From NCBI GenBank assembly GCA_040981125.1, contig JANRMQ010000015.1, forward strand, positions 1 through 64,000: 64,000 nucleotides of DNA, written 5' to 3'. The notes below the pieces were generated by a model that was not told the DNA's origin, searched no databases, and saw only the letters and a program-made list of their open reading frames with translations. The DNA is from DASSBQ01 sp040981125 (lineage in GTDB: Bacteria; Nitrospirota; Nitrospiria; Nitrospirales; Nitrospiraceae). Of the stretch, positions 26,840 to 36,052 are shown in pieces. The translations under genes were made by a program, and so were the position numbers. Positions within the stretch are counted from its first letter, which is position 1. The number at the start of each line of letters is the position of its first letter.

Positions 26840-27358
26840 CTATTCCGGAGTGACGGGCTCGTTCTTGACGCCATACAAATCCAACGCGCGACGCGCCACT
26901 TCGGCCTCAGTCATGTCGGGATACTGATCGACGACTCGTTCATACATCATTCTGGCCTTTTCCTTGTCGCCGAGCTTCGTATAGGCTTGTCCGATTTTGA
27001 GCGTCGAAGCGGGAAGTTTCGGACTAAGCGGGTAGTACGATAGGACGGTATAGAACGAGTCGAGCGCGTCCTTGTATCGCCCAAGTCGATACTGGCATTC
27101 ACCGATCCAATATTGGGCGTTGCTGGCCAGCGCTGACTGTCCATGGAGCTCCAAGAAAAACCGAAAGCCGGACAAGGCGGCTTCATAATCTCTCTGGCGG
27201 AATTCATCCATCACCCGGTCATACAGATGACGAGCCACATGCTGCGTGGAATCGGCTGCAGCGGCAAGATGACCCGCAACGGAGAGACAGCCGGTCATCA
27301 CGATGATGATGAGGCAAGATCGCAAGTGACGGGCGGCTCGCACGAACCGATTCATCAT
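26840..27358 (-). CDS. Periplasmic tetratricopeptide protein, CpoB/YbgF-like
   Basis: The 172-residue protein has a signal peptide (SCLIIIVMTGCLSVAGHLAAAA), possibly with a lipobox-like TGC. The rest is a helical repeat region: LYDRVMDEFRQRDYEAALSGFRFFLELHG, then NAQYWIGECQYRLGRYKDALDSF and LPASTLKIGQAYTKLGDKEKARMMYERVVDQYPDM. This is the C-terminal TPR domain of CpoB/YbgF, which coordinates outer-membrane constriction with the Tol-Pal system. The N-terminal coiled coil of CpoB and nearby tol genes are absent, so this is a stand-alone relative; BamD-like is an alternative. Confidence 0.85.
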   Translation of the reverse strand: MMNRFVRAARHLRSCLIIIVMTGCLSVAGHLAAAADSTQHVARHLYDRVMDEFRQRDYEAALSGFRFFLELHGQSALASNAQYWIGECQYRLGRYKDALDSFYTVLSYYPLSPKLPASTLKIGQAYTKLGDKEKARMMYERVVDQYPDMTEAEVARRALDLYGVKNEPVTPE

Positions 27359-27586
27359 CGATTCCTCCCTTGCTCTTCAATACCCAACCATAAATGAAGC
27401 AAGCGCTGTACCCATTCGAGTTTGCGGCTGCCTGGCCCGATGGTAACCGCATGAAAGGTTGGACGATTCGCTCCAGCGACCTCACTTGCGGACTTCGCGC
27501 GACAAGGCGGTTCGTCCCCGCAGTCGCTCCAAAACGAACGATTCTGTACGGAACGGTCTGTTTCCTCCCACACTTCATTCGACTCG

Positions 27587-28471
27587 ATGGGGTCGGCTGT
27601 GGTTCAATTGTCGCCGTTGTTGAAGGAGACTCGTCGGCTGATGGACTCTCATGAAGCCGGTCCGCGCGGGATCGGCAACGCGATCGTGCTGGAGCCGCCG
27701 CCCAATCCCAGAGGCGGCCGCACGCTGATCGTGGACGGGCATGATCCCGCCGCCTATGTCACTCCCAGCGCGGCCCTGAAGGATGCGCTGGACAACGACC
27801 AGGTGTTCGTCCGGCCCGGCGTCTATGAAGACAAACTTTTCATATCCGCGCGTCCGGTGTTGCTGGTGGGGGCAGGACGAGACCATGTGACGGTGTTTTG
27901 CCGCCGCGGCGGGCCGTTGTACCTTCAACGCGTCCCTGCCGGACTGGTGAGCGGACTCACGTTTCGCTATGTCGGCAGCGATCAACACTCGGCGATGAAT
28001 ATCCTCGATTCGACTGTCACGATCACGCAATGCCGCGCCGTTGACGGCCTCCTGTCCGGTGTCGTGATCTACGGTCCGGAATGCCGTCCCAATTTCCATG
28101 ACAATGAAGTGTGCGGGAATCGCGAATCCGGGATCTTTGTCTTCGCCGGGGCGCAGCCGCGGGTAGCGCACAATCTCTGTGCGGGCAATCATCATTTCGG
28201 CATCGCGGTGCGCGATCCCGGAAGCCATCCGGAATTAGTCCGCAATGTCTGCCGGGAAAATATGCTGAGCGGGATGTTGCTGTTTCATCATGCCGAAGCG
28301 CTGCTTCTCGATAACGATTGCCGGGAGAACCGGCAGTGGGGCCTCGTCATGACGCCGGACTGTAAGCCTGTGCCGGGTCCGGATGAACTGGCATCGAGCA
28401 ATCTCCTCACCCCGAATCCCAGAGGCGCCATTCAGGTCACGGAACAGCCATTGAGCGAGATTGGACGATGA
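27587..28471 (+). CDS. Right-handed parallel beta-helix repeat protein
   Basis: The 294-residue protein shows a run of beta-helix turns from about residue 90 to 260: ARPVLLVGAGRDHVTVFC, then VVIYGPECRPNFHDNEVCGN, IFVFAGAQPRVAHNLCAGN, IAVRDPGSHPELVRNVCREN and LLFHHAEALLLDNDCREN. Turns of about 23 residues with Asn/Cys ladders are typical of the NosD/pectate-lyase-like repeat family. No signal peptide is seen, so it may be cytoplasmic, like some regulatory F-box-type beta helices. Two starts compete: ATG 27587 and ATG 27641, the latter with AAGGAG 13 bases upstream. Confidence 0.85.
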   Translation: MGSAVVQLSPLLKETRRLMDSHEAGPRGIGNAIVLEPPPNPRGGRTLIVDGHDPAAYVTPSAALKDALDNDQVFVRPGVYEDKLFISARPVLLVGAGRDHVTVFCRRGGPLYLQRVPAGLVSGLTFRYVGSDQHSAMNILDSTVTITQCRAVDGLLSGVVIYGPECRPNFHDNEVCGNRESGIFVFAGAQPRVAHNLCAGNHHFGIAVRDPGSHPELVRNVCRENMLSGMLLFHHAEALLLDNDCRENRQWGLVMTPDCKPVPGPDELASSNLLTPNPRGAIQVTEQPLSEIGR

Positions 28472-28520
28472 CCGGAGGCGGATGACCTGACGAAGCGGGA
28501 GAAAAGGTAGAGGAACGGCG

Positions 28521-29462
28521 TTACGAAGCAGGATCAGAATCAGGTGTGCCGCTATTGGTTACGGAATGAAATTCAAAGGCGTTGCCGCCTCGTTGTTTGG
28601 CCCGGTACATCGCCGCGTCCGCATGTTTCAGCAGCCCGTCGATATTTTGATCGTCCGATGGATAGAGCGTCACGCCGATGCTGGCGCCGACCGACACGCG
28701 GTGGGGCCCCAAAGCAAACGGCGCGCCGAGCGAGTCGATAATGCGCTTGGCGACGACCGCGACATCCGCGTCGCCCGACACACCTTCTAAGATCGCGGTG
28801 AACTCATCGCCTCCCATCCGGGCGATCGTATCGACTTCTCGGACGCAACTTTTCAACCGTTCCGCGACAGCTTGCAGGAGGCTGTCGCCCACGCCATGCC
28901 CCAACGTATCGTTGACGGACTTGAACCGATCGAGATCCAGCAGCATGACTCCCAACGGTTGGTCTTTTCGTTTGCTGCGGGCCATGGCATGGACCAGCCG
29001 ATCGCGGAACAACGTCCGATTCACAAGCCCGGTCAATTGATCGTATTGGGCAAGGTAGGTCAGTCGTTCCTGGGCCCGCTTTCGCTCGATGGCATAGAGA
29101 ATCGCGCGCGCCAGCACATCGGATCCCCCTTGGCCTTTGACCAGATAATCCTGGGCGCCGTGCTGGATCGCCTGCAGCGCCAAATTATGATCATCATGCC
29201 CGCTCAGGACCACGACCGGAATCCCGGTGCTGGTGCTCAGCACCTGCGTCACGGTGCTCAGGCCGAACGTGTCGGGCAACGACAGATCCAGCAACACCAC
29301 GTCGAAGCGATCCCGGCTTAGCCGGACAAGGCCTTCGGATAAGGTGGAGACCTGCACGAGCTCGAACCGGTCGGGCTGCCATTCGTTAAGCAGATCCTGC
29401 GTCAGCTGCGCATCGACGGGATTGTCTTCTATCAGCAGCACTTTCATCGATCGACACGTCAT
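28521..29462 (-). CDS. Response regulator with GGDEF diguanylate cyclase output
   Basis: The 313-residue protein joins a receiver domain (about 6-125; acidic pair Glu-Asp in LIEDN, phospho-acceptor Asp59 in VVLLDLSLP, Lys in YLVKGQ) to a GGDEF domain (about 140-300). The active site RMGGDEF is intact and an allosteric I-site RxxD (REVD) stands five residues before it. It should make cyclic di-GMP on phosphorylation and be product-inhibited. No partner kinase is encoded nearby. The receiver begins at residue 6, so the second Met (29447) is an alternative start. Confidence 0.94.
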   Translation of the reverse strand: MTCRSMKVLLIEDNPVDAQLTQDLLNEWQPDRFELVQVSTLSEGLVRLSRDRFDVVLLDLSLPDTFGLSTVTQVLSTSTGIPVVVLSGHDDHNLALQAIQHGAQDYLVKGQGGSDVLARAILYAIERKRAQERLTYLAQYDQLTGLVNRTLFRDRLVHAMARSKRKDQPLGVMLLDLDRFKSVNDTLGHGVGDSLLQAVAERLKSCVREVDTIARMGGDEFTAILEGVSGDADVAVVAKRIIDSLGAPFALGPHRVSVGASIGVTLYPSDDQNIDGLLKHADAAMYRAKQRGGNAFEFHSVTNSGTPDSDPAS

Positions 29463-29676
29463 CCAGGTATTGCCGGCTGAAGATCGAGGACATTGCGTTG
29501 GGCGTCACAAGATAGGCCAGTCCAAGTATAGCGTAACCTACCGGATCAACAAGGGGGAACGGCGGTTTGGCTCATGCCTGAGAGCCGGAGGCAGCGGGGT
29601 CTGGGCTAAAGGAGTGTGAGTGATTGTCAATCGGAGCCGACAGCAGCCTGCCTTGGAAACGCGTGCTTGTTCATCA

Positions 29677-29877
29677 TCAGGCAGCGGGCTTTTCGGCGAT
29701 GGACTCCAGATACGTCCACAGAAGCTTGGCTTCTTCTTCACTCAAGACAATAGGGGTATTGTTGGCGGCTCCTGAAAAATAGATCTTGAGAGTCGTGGAA
29801 TCATGCCAGATCTGACATTCGCAATGCGTCATGCTATCCAAATTCAACGCGCGATTGCCGATCTTGACGAAGTGCAC
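29677..29877 (-). CDS. Small conserved-looking protein, GTG start
   Basis: A frame of about 66 residues, read from GTG 29877 (MHFVKIGNRALNLDSMTHCECQ). GAGGAGG stands eight bases before this GTG, a strong ribosome-binding site. The in-frame TTG nine codons earlier has none, so GTG is the start. The sequence alternates strands (TTLKIYFSGAANNTPIVLSEEEAKLLWTYLESIA) and looks like a small globular protein. No family recognised. Not linked to neighbours. Confidence 0.75.
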   Translation of the reverse strand: MHFVKIGNRALNLDSMTHCECQIWHDSTTLKIYFSGAANNTPIVLSEEEAKLLWTYLESIAEKPAA

Positions 29878-29904
29878 GGTTTCATCCTCCTCTGGCAGCG
29901 GCAA

Positions 29905-30706
29905 ATTTCACTCGCCCGCAAGATTCAGTGTAGCATCTTATGCCGACCCGGCAAGAAGAAGCGTCCGCGCAGCAGGGGAAACTGGCCGGACCATTGGAGC
30001 CTCCACAGCGGATACGGAAAGATCTCCCATTTTAACCCTACACCGAAATTGTTGGTCCGGCGGAACCCGCGCTTCCCCACCTCCGGAGCGGCCCTTCCGG
30101 GGCTTGCCGGGCGGAATCCTTCCGGAATTCCCGTGCCTGTGGTCATGGACCACAGTGGCGTGGTCAGTTCCGGCTTTCCTGCCCCGCAAACCTGCGGTGG
30201 GCGCCCCGCTCCTCTCGGCAATGGTCGCGCTTGGTCCGCCGGACCTCTCCTGATAATTTTCAGCTTAGGGTTGCTTTATCACTTCTTCCGGCAATTGATA
30301 TGTCCTTTTGCTCTAAAATAATTCAACAAGCGTATCCGCTTTTACTGCACCACGCTGCAAGGTGAGATCTAAGTGTCTCTCTCTCCTGCCATCGTTTTGC
30401 CGCTTTTTGTCAAACATGTTGCCCGTCCTCTGCGTAGGAAGCCGCTATTGTTTTGGCAATTTCTTCGTCAATCTCATTAAGATGAGATCTCTCGGCAGCG
30501 GGCATGGTACACCTGGTTGCTCAAGCCGGTGCCGTAGATTGGCGCATCATGGCGCGACTGAACGGCGTCCATCTTACCCACCCACCCGCGCGAACCGAGA
30601 CTTGCGCTTTTCTCAGGTCGCCACCCGCCTACGCCAGCGCGTTAAGCGGATCTCGTTACGCTCCATATTCCGACAAACTAAACTTTCGCGCAGATCACTG
30701 CACCGG
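29905..30706. other. About 800-base gene-free region with GC-rich hairpin element
   Basis: I see no believable gene. The left half (about 29940-30250) is markedly richer in GC and in inverted repeats than the right half. An example is CTGTGGTC-ATG-GACCACAG at 30135-30153, and there are several CCGG-centred short palindromes around 30090-30125. The right half (30260-30700) is AT-richer. Frames in the left half (a 98-residue minus-strand frame at 29925-30221, for instance) lack domain character. A structured RNA or a degenerate palindromic repeat is possible. Confidence 0.35.
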
Positions 30707-31585
30707 CTAATCGCCGTAGACAATCTCCCGCCCGGTGACTTGAACCGGTTCTTCGAACGGAAGGCCTTCTTCGTCGAGCGGATTGACGGCTCGGATGATC
30801 GTGCGTCTGGTCCAATTGCCTCGTTGGTCGTATTCGTAGGTCGTGATCTCGGTCTTATCTCGTGCTGAGTCGCGTAGATGGGTCTCTATAAAGATAATCA
30901 CATTGCTGTGCTCATCGTACCGATAGAGCCGTCTGACGATGGAGCCATCCGGCTGTTCGGATACCGCGGTTGTGACACGACCGGCGTCGTCGTACGTGTA
31001 GCGGGTCATGGCCATCAGCTTGCCGTTGCGATGCATGACGACGCGCCCGATTTGTCCTTTTGGATCATACTCAAGTTCCCGCCTCGTCAATCGCCGGCTT
31101 TCAAACTGCACATCCTCGATGACTCGATTGTTTTCGTCTGATCTGTAGACATGGAGCGACGAAAACGTGCGGCACATGTGATAGGCCGCCTCCGCCGCGA
31201 CCTCGTGCCGCGCATTGTAAGCATAGAGCCGTAGCGGCACGACTTCTCCATCGGGATCCGCCACATACTCGCCGAGTCTTCGTCCTTCCGGATCATAGCG
31301 ATACAGGATTGTTTCGCCTGGGTCATCGGACGTGTCGGCGCGATTCCGAGTGACCTTCTCGGTGAGAGCCCCGGTCGGCGACAGATGGAGCGTCGTAATG
31401 GAATCCTTCGTGATAACGGTCATCTGCCGCACCGGCCCCTGTACGCGATCCAGTTCATTTCCCTGATGATTCGTAAAGAAGGGTTCAATGGCTTCTCCAT
31501 GAGCCGGCCAGGCAAGCGGCCAGAGGCCGAGAAGCAAAGTCATGGTGATCTTTGGAAGAAAACAAAAACGGTTCTCAACCTTCAT
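30707..31585 (-). CDS. Secreted protein with YD/RHS-like repeats
   Basis: The 292-residue protein has a signal peptide (TMTLLLGLWPLAWPAHGEA, ending about residue 31). It has at least five YD-type units: LYRYDPEGRRLGEYVADPDGE, LYAYNARHEV, LEYDPKGQIGRVVMHRNGK, YTYDDAGRVTTAVSEQPDGS and TYEYDQRGNWTRRTI. YD repeats form the shell of RHS and teneurin proteins, but this is far shorter and has no toxin-like C-terminus, so it resembles the small single-sheet YD lipoproteins of unknown function. Divergent from the cytochrome gene, which begins only 70 bases away on the other strand. Confidence 0.8.
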   Translation of the reverse strand: MKVENRFCFLPKITMTLLLGLWPLAWPAHGEAIEPFFTNHQGNELDRVQGPVRQMTVITKDSITTLHLSPTGALTEKVTRNRADTSDDPGETILYRYDPEGRRLGEYVADPDGEVVPLRLYAYNARHEVAAEAAYHMCRTFSSLHVYRSDENNRVIEDVQFESRRLTRRELEYDPKGQIGRVVMHRNGKLMAMTRYTYDDAGRVTTAVSEQPDGSIVRRLYRYDEHSNVIIFIETHLRDSARDKTEITTYEYDQRGNWTRRTIIRAVNPLDEEGLPFEEPVQVTGREIVYGD

Positions 31586-31655
31586 GGCCGGCCGACCTCC
31601 ATTGAGGCGTTCTTTTTTTGTTATAACAACGTTTGAAGGATATCATGCGGGAATC

Positions 31656-32948
31656 ATGCGATTTGCGATCAAAATCGGGATAGCCCTCATCGTGCTCGCC
31701 GGTCTGGTATACCTCTATTACACCGAAGTCAAACCGGTTGTAATCTTCGGCCTCCGTTCCGACTATGCCCAAGCCATCCCATTTCAGAAAGTTCCGGAAG
31801 GGCTCACGAGCCTGAAAGCCGAATCCTGCGGGCAATGTCATCGCGAGATCTATGAGGAATGGAGAACCAGTATTCACTCGCAGGCCTATCAGGATCCGTT
31901 CTTCCATGCCTACTGGACCAAGGACAAGCATATCTGGGTTTGTCTGAACTGCCATGCGCCGCTTGAGAATCAGCAACCGACTCTCGTGAAGGACATCCCC
32001 CGCGGCCGGGTCGAAAAGGCACATCAAGACCCCAACCCAGATTTCGATGCCGAATATCAGAAGGAAGGCGTCACCTGCGCCGCCTGTCATGTGCGCGACG
32101 GTTCCATACTTGGTCCGTTCGACGATTCCGCGGCTCCGCATCCCACGAAATTCGACCCGTCCTTTCGAACGACCGAGATCTGCTACCGATGCCACAATGT
32201 GGTGTCGGGTCCGGCCCAGTTCTATAACGTCGGCCCTTGTGGCACCTATGCCGAGTATGAGGGCAAGTTCTTCATGAAGGAACGGGGATTCATTTGCCAG
32301 AGCTGCCATATGCCGGAGATCGACCGGCCGGTGGCGAAAAGCGGCCCCATCAGACGAGGCCGGCAGCATCTGTGGAGAGGCGGACACGATCCGGAGATGG
32401 TGAAGCGGGCAGTCGCGATTCAGGTGGCGGCGACTCCATCCGTCCCGACGCCGGGAGAAGATTTAAGCGTGACCCTGACGTTGGTGAACGCAGGCGCCGG
32501 GCATAAGATTCCCACCGGCGATCCGGATCGGCACTTTACAGTGGAATTTGAAGTGGTGGACCGGAACGGCGCCCGGATTGCTCAACAGCAAGACACGATG
32601 GGGCGGTGGATCATGTGGCAACCGGCAATCGTGGAACTCTATGATAATCGGTTGCTGCCCCTCGCCGGCCGGGACTATTCTTTTACCACTCGTCTCCCGG
32701 AGGAGATCGACGGACTGCGTCTCATCGCCCGCGTTCGCTACCACATTCAATCCGAACGGCAACATCGGATGTTGATCAACAAATATGGCTTGACGGCGGA
32801 AGATCCCTATCACTTCACCGTGTATGAACGAGACGTGCCGCTGGCGGCGGACATCGCATCGGCTTTGAACGATGCGCCTGATCCGAGGTTGGGATGCGCC
32901 GTGCCTCCTGCGGACGAAGCAAGGAAGCAAAGCGCGCCGGCGGGTTAA
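31656..32948 (+). CDS. Membrane-anchored five-haem cytochrome c (cytochrome c554-like)
   Basis: From the ATG before RFAIKIG the protein has 430 residues and one N-terminal span (GIALIVLAGLVYLYY). Five CxxCH sites follow: 58-62, 96-100, 141-145, 176-180 and 214-218. Spacings resemble the cytochrome c554/NapC-NrfH-like family, with extra His residues (IHSQAY, FFHAYW) as possible distal ligands. Residues about 240-410 form a beta-rich domain with NAGAGHKIPTGDPDRHF, seen at the C-terminus of related multihaem proteins. It should act in periplasmic electron transfer. Partner enzymes are not in the window. The longer frame beginning at 31542 is rejected because it would run through the neighbouring gene's 5' end. 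Confidence 0.9.
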   Translation: MRFAIKIGIALIVLAGLVYLYYTEVKPVVIFGLRSDYAQAIPFQKVPEGLTSLKAESCGQCHREIYEEWRTSIHSQAYQDPFFHAYWTKDKHIWVCLNCHAPLENQQPTLVKDIPRGRVEKAHQDPNPDFDAEYQKEGVTCAACHVRDGSILGPFDDSAAPHPTKFDPSFRTTEICYRCHNVVSGPAQFYNVGPCGTYAEYEGKFFMKERGFICQSCHMPEIDRPVAKSGPIRRGRQHLWRGGHDPEMVKRAVAIQVAATPSVPTPGEDLSVTLTLVNAGAGHKIPTGDPDRHFTVEFEVVDRNGARIAQQQDTMGRWIMWQPAIVELYDNRLLPLAGRDYSFTTRLPEEIDGLRLIARVRYHIQSERQHRMLINKYGLTAEDPYHFTVYERDVPLAADIASALNDAPDPRLGCAVPPADEARKQSAPAG

Positions 32949-32999
32949 AGCGCCGGGGCCAGGCAGCGCCGCGGAAGGAGGAGACATTCGTTCCGCTCG

Positions 33000-34115
33000 T
33001 TACTGAACGCGCGCGACCCCGCAGGCAGAACCGGGCATCGCTTCCATAAACTTGCCTTGGACGCTCACGATGTCTTTGATCGTAGGCAGAGGCAGCGTCA
33101 TCCTGATCTTCCAGTTGCTCCGGCCCTCTTCCATCGATACAAATTCTCCGTCGGCCTGGAACTTGGTCAAATGGGTCGGCACATAGCACACCCGGCGGTC
33201 TCCATTCCGTAACAAGACCTCCAGGACGAACCAGACGTTCGCGAGCCGCCGTTCGAATTTCCGATAGGAGGCATTGTTCAATTCGCCGCCCGATGAGGCC
33301 AGTGCCTCCTTGATCTTGCCGCGCATGGCCCGATTCCCGGTGATCGAAACCGGAAAATAGAGATCCGCTTGTCCCTTCTCCTCAAGCCGCGCCTTGACCT
33401 CCGGCTCTCCGACGCTGATGTCATGTCCATGTTGGGCAATCTCATCAACCAATGAGGAGACGGTCATGCTCTTCCGTTTCACGCGATCCCGTTCGTCCGT
33501 GAGCTGCTGCTCCGCTTTCGCATGGAGATCTTCACCGGTGAGAAGCCGCTCACGCAAGGCGTGCTCCCGTTTTTGAATTTTCGCCAGCGACTGTTCTTTT
33601 TCACGCAAGCGGCGCTGCGCGGCATCTCGATCGGCTGCGGATCCACCTCCTGAGCCTCCGGAATTCTTCGGCCGAGTCAGGTCCTTGGCGAACGCCGCAT
33701 ACTCCTCTTGCAACTTCTTGTATTCCTGGGTCAAGGCCCTGCCCTTGATCCGGCCGGCCAGTTCTTCCATGCGCTCCGTCGTAAGCGTGGCGGTGAGTTT
33801 CACGGCGAACCGGAGCGTCTCGTCCACCAACGTCCTGGTTCGCTCCAGGCCTTCCACCCGCAAGGCGGCGCCGGCGATCACCTGGATCTCTTCGATCGTG
33901 AGGCGGGGATGCTTCGCCTTTGTGGCTTCCGCGACATAGGTGACGGCCTCCTTTATCGCTGACTGTTTTGCGAGCTGGAGCACCATGGCTTCGGCGAACA
34001 ACGGCGTTTCGCCGTCATCCATCATGTAGGAGGCCTGCGCTTCGATGACCTTGATTTCGGCGGACGCAGCAGCGCTGGAGAGAATACAGGCCAGGAGAAT
34101 AAGGAATGGAAGCAT
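33000..34115 (-). CDS. Secreted coiled-coil protein of unknown function
   Basis: The 371-residue protein has a signal peptide (LPFLILLACILSSAAASA). The mature domain (about 20-115) is EIKVIEAQASYMMDDGETPLFAEAMVLQLAKQSAIKEA, a pattern found in flagellar-assembly-like and LPP20-like secreted proteins. A Ser/Gly linker (NSGGSGGGSA) precedes a coiled coil (160-220) rich in Glu, Arg and Lys. The C-terminal domain (about 235-371) includes a possible disulphide pair (Cys near residue 310 and Cys near 366). No family recognised with confidence. Convergent with the cytochrome gene. Confidence 0.75.
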   Translation of the reverse strand: MLPFLILLACILSSAAASAEIKVIEAQASYMMDDGETPLFAEAMVLQLAKQSAIKEAVTYVAEATKAKHPRLTIEEIQVIAGAALRVEGLERTRTLVDETLRFAVKLTATLTTERMEELAGRIKGRALTQEYKKLQEEYAAFAKDLTRPKNSGGSGGGSAADRDAAQRRLREKEQSLAKIQKREHALRERLLTGEDLHAKAEQQLTDERDRVKRKSMTVSSLVDEIAQHGHDISVGEPEVKARLEEKGQADLYFPVSITGNRAMRGKIKEALASSGGELNNASYRKFERRLANVWFVLEVLLRNGDRRVCYVPTHLTKFQADGEFVSMEEGRSNWKIRMTLPLPTIKDIVSVQGKFMEAMPGSACGVARVQ

Positions 34116-34294
34116 GACCGAATTTTACCATTCTGACCGCGTCGCTCCCAGCCGGCGATCGTCATTTGACCGGCCTGACTGCCATCCGAGGTGAGCGTCC
34201 GCGCCCATTTCAAGAAGTATTGTTCGCGATGATCATTCGCAACCGTTCTCAGCGGCGAATTCGTCGATGGAGGGCATCGCGTGTGGGGCCGGAG

Positions 34295-34774
34295 TTATCG
34301 CGCTGCTCGGGCCAAACGAGGGAAAACAATCCATAGACCAATGAAGATGACGGCCAGTATGGCGGTGATGGCGAGACTCCCCTCCCGGTTTCCAAGGATC
34401 ATTGTGGAGATCACATGAAAATCGAGGCAAATGCCGAGCATCAGAGGAAACATGCTGAACAACAACAGCCGCGACGAGATCGCAATGAACCTTCGGCTGA
34501 TACAGTTCTGATGAACTTGCCGATGATAGGCGGCCGGCGTCATGACGAGGGCGATGGCCACGGTCACAAGAGTGATCGCAAAGAGATGGATCATGCGATC
34601 GGCGGACGGCAGCTCCCAGAATGTTCCGTTGAAGACCGCGATCAGTTGAAAGCCAAAGAGAGCCTGAATGCCGGGGAGTACCATCCGGCATTCTTCCAAG
34701 AGGTGCGAGGCGACCTCAGCCAGCGATTCTTGCTCCTCCAGGCTCGGCTTGCTGTGCCATATACGCGCGATCAT
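34295..34774 (-). CDS. DUF6328-type four-helix membrane protein
   Basis: The 159-residue protein begins with a soluble helix (LEEQESLAEVASHLLEECRMVLPGIQALFGFQLIAVF) and then has four membrane spans, at about 37-52, 62-84, 98-120 and 130-152. The order and the motif RMVLPGIQALFGFQL are what I recall for DUF6328. The function of that family is unknown. It lies alone, divergent from nothing obvious, with more than 250 bases to the next gene. Confidence 0.75.
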   Translation of the reverse strand: MIARIWHSKPSLEEQESLAEVASHLLEECRMVLPGIQALFGFQLIAVFNGTFWELPSADRMIHLFAITLVTVAIALVMTPAAYHRQVHQNCISRRFIAISSRLLLFSMFPLMLGICLDFHVISTMILGNREGSLAITAILAVIFIGLWIVFPRLARAAR

Positions 34775-35041
34775 CGGTTGTTCCGGTTGCCGGTCCGTTC
34801 CGGCCGAGACAGCGGCTCTCTTCAGGTAATGGTTACCGTCAGCTCTTATTGTGCTCCGCGATGGTCGAAGACATAACCGGGAATATCCCCAGCTGTATCC
34901 GGCATCGCGGCCTCCTCACGTGAGAGGGGCGCATTCGGTGAGACACAAGTGGTCGCGCGGTCATGGAAGAAGGAGTGCCTGTCCTCCGGAGCGGCGGCTC
35001 TCGCAGGTTCAGGTTGTGCGCCCTGGGGGATTGGTGGCCAG

Positions 35042-35857
35042 TTATCGGCGCTCGACTATGGTGGGGGAGGGGTGGAGGAGCATTCCATTTTTCACCGCGA
35101 TCACGACGGCGTTCACGAGGTCGTCGGTGTAAAGTTTTCTCTTGATGTGCTGCAGATGCATTCTGACCGTCCGGCCCGTGATTCCTTCTGCGTGGGCTAT
35201 CTGTTTGATGATCTGTCCCATTACACGGTGCTCAAGGATAGCGGTTTCCCGCTTCGTGAGGAGTGCGCGGGGGCAGGCACGCTGGAGCGCTTGGACGAGT
35301 ACCGGCACGACTAATTCGAACCGGTCTCGGTAGGCGCGGCATCTTTCGTCCGATCCCATGGACATGGAAACAAAGATCCACAGGTCTTTGGTCTTTACGC
35401 CTCCGCCGAGTACACCATTCACATTGAACCGTCTCGCCCGCTCCAAAAGTTCGGGATCGATTTGATTTGCCAGGCGCCGGATGATATCCGCCGAGGTTTG
35501 GGGCCTATTCGTCCGAAGCCACTCCCGAAACATGGGGCCCTGCCACAGGAGGCCTTTCGTGAGATACCAGCGCACAAACTCAATGGGAAACCCATGATTA
35601 AAGATAAAGCGGATCGTTTCACGTGACGGATAACCCCAAATACAGATGAGATGTTGGAATGGGAGAATGGTCTGAATGTCGCCGAGCAACTGACGGAACT
35701 GAGCCGGAGTGTGACACTTTCGCGCTTTCGCTCTTAGATCTGCAAGGACGGCCGAATCGTCAGAGGAAAGTATAGGTTTCCTTCGAGGGACGACCTGGGA
35801 CGCAAATTGAGCGCGTCGCTTGTCACTTGGAAGAGGCGAGATAGAGGCGGAAGTCAT
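35042..35857 (-). CDS. LuxR-family transcriptional regulator (EpsA-like)
   Basis: The 271-residue protein has an N-terminal sensing domain resembling the autoinducer-binding fold (DIQTILPFQHLICIWGY, FNHGFPIEFVRWYL, GVLGGGVKTKDLWIFVSMS). The C-terminal LuxR HTH (LTKRETAILEHRVMGQIIKQIAHAEGITGRTVRMHLQHIKRKL) follows. The usual LuxR glutamate TxREhEVL is kept as KRETAIL. The overall layout recalls the EpsA-type regulators of exopolysaccharide systems. No acyl-homoserine lactone synthase is present in the window. Next to two receiver-only genes transcribed the same way. Confidence 0.85.
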   Translation of the reverse strand: MTSASISPLPSDKRRAQFASQVVPRRKPILSSDDSAVLADLRAKARKCHTPAQFRQLLGDIQTILPFQHLICIWGYPSRETIRFIFNHGFPIEFVRWYLTKGLLWQGPMFREWLRTNRPQTSADIIRRLANQIDPELLERARRFNVNGVLGGGVKTKDLWIFVSMSMGSDERCRAYRDRFELVVPVLVQALQRACPRALLTKRETAILEHRVMGQIIKQIAHAEGITGRTVRMHLQHIKRKLYTDDLVNAVVIAVKNGMLLHPSPTIVERR

Positions 35858-36052
35858 CTAGAACTTTCCCGGTGCGCGGAAAGCATACCTCTATTTTGTC
35901 AGATTGTCACCTGTGAATGAGGCGAGATAACGGTGCATGCTATGGCGGGTGGTGTTTCTCGGCGTCCGATATACCGGTATTCCGTTGCTCCTGCACATGG
36001 ATCTTGCGCGTGTTCATACGGCCAATGTCGTGATCTACATTGCAGAGTGATT

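Noticed and set aside
30362..30868. Plus-strand frame of 168 residues
   Set aside because: Overlaps the YD-repeat gene antisense, has no domain character and no ribosome-binding site.
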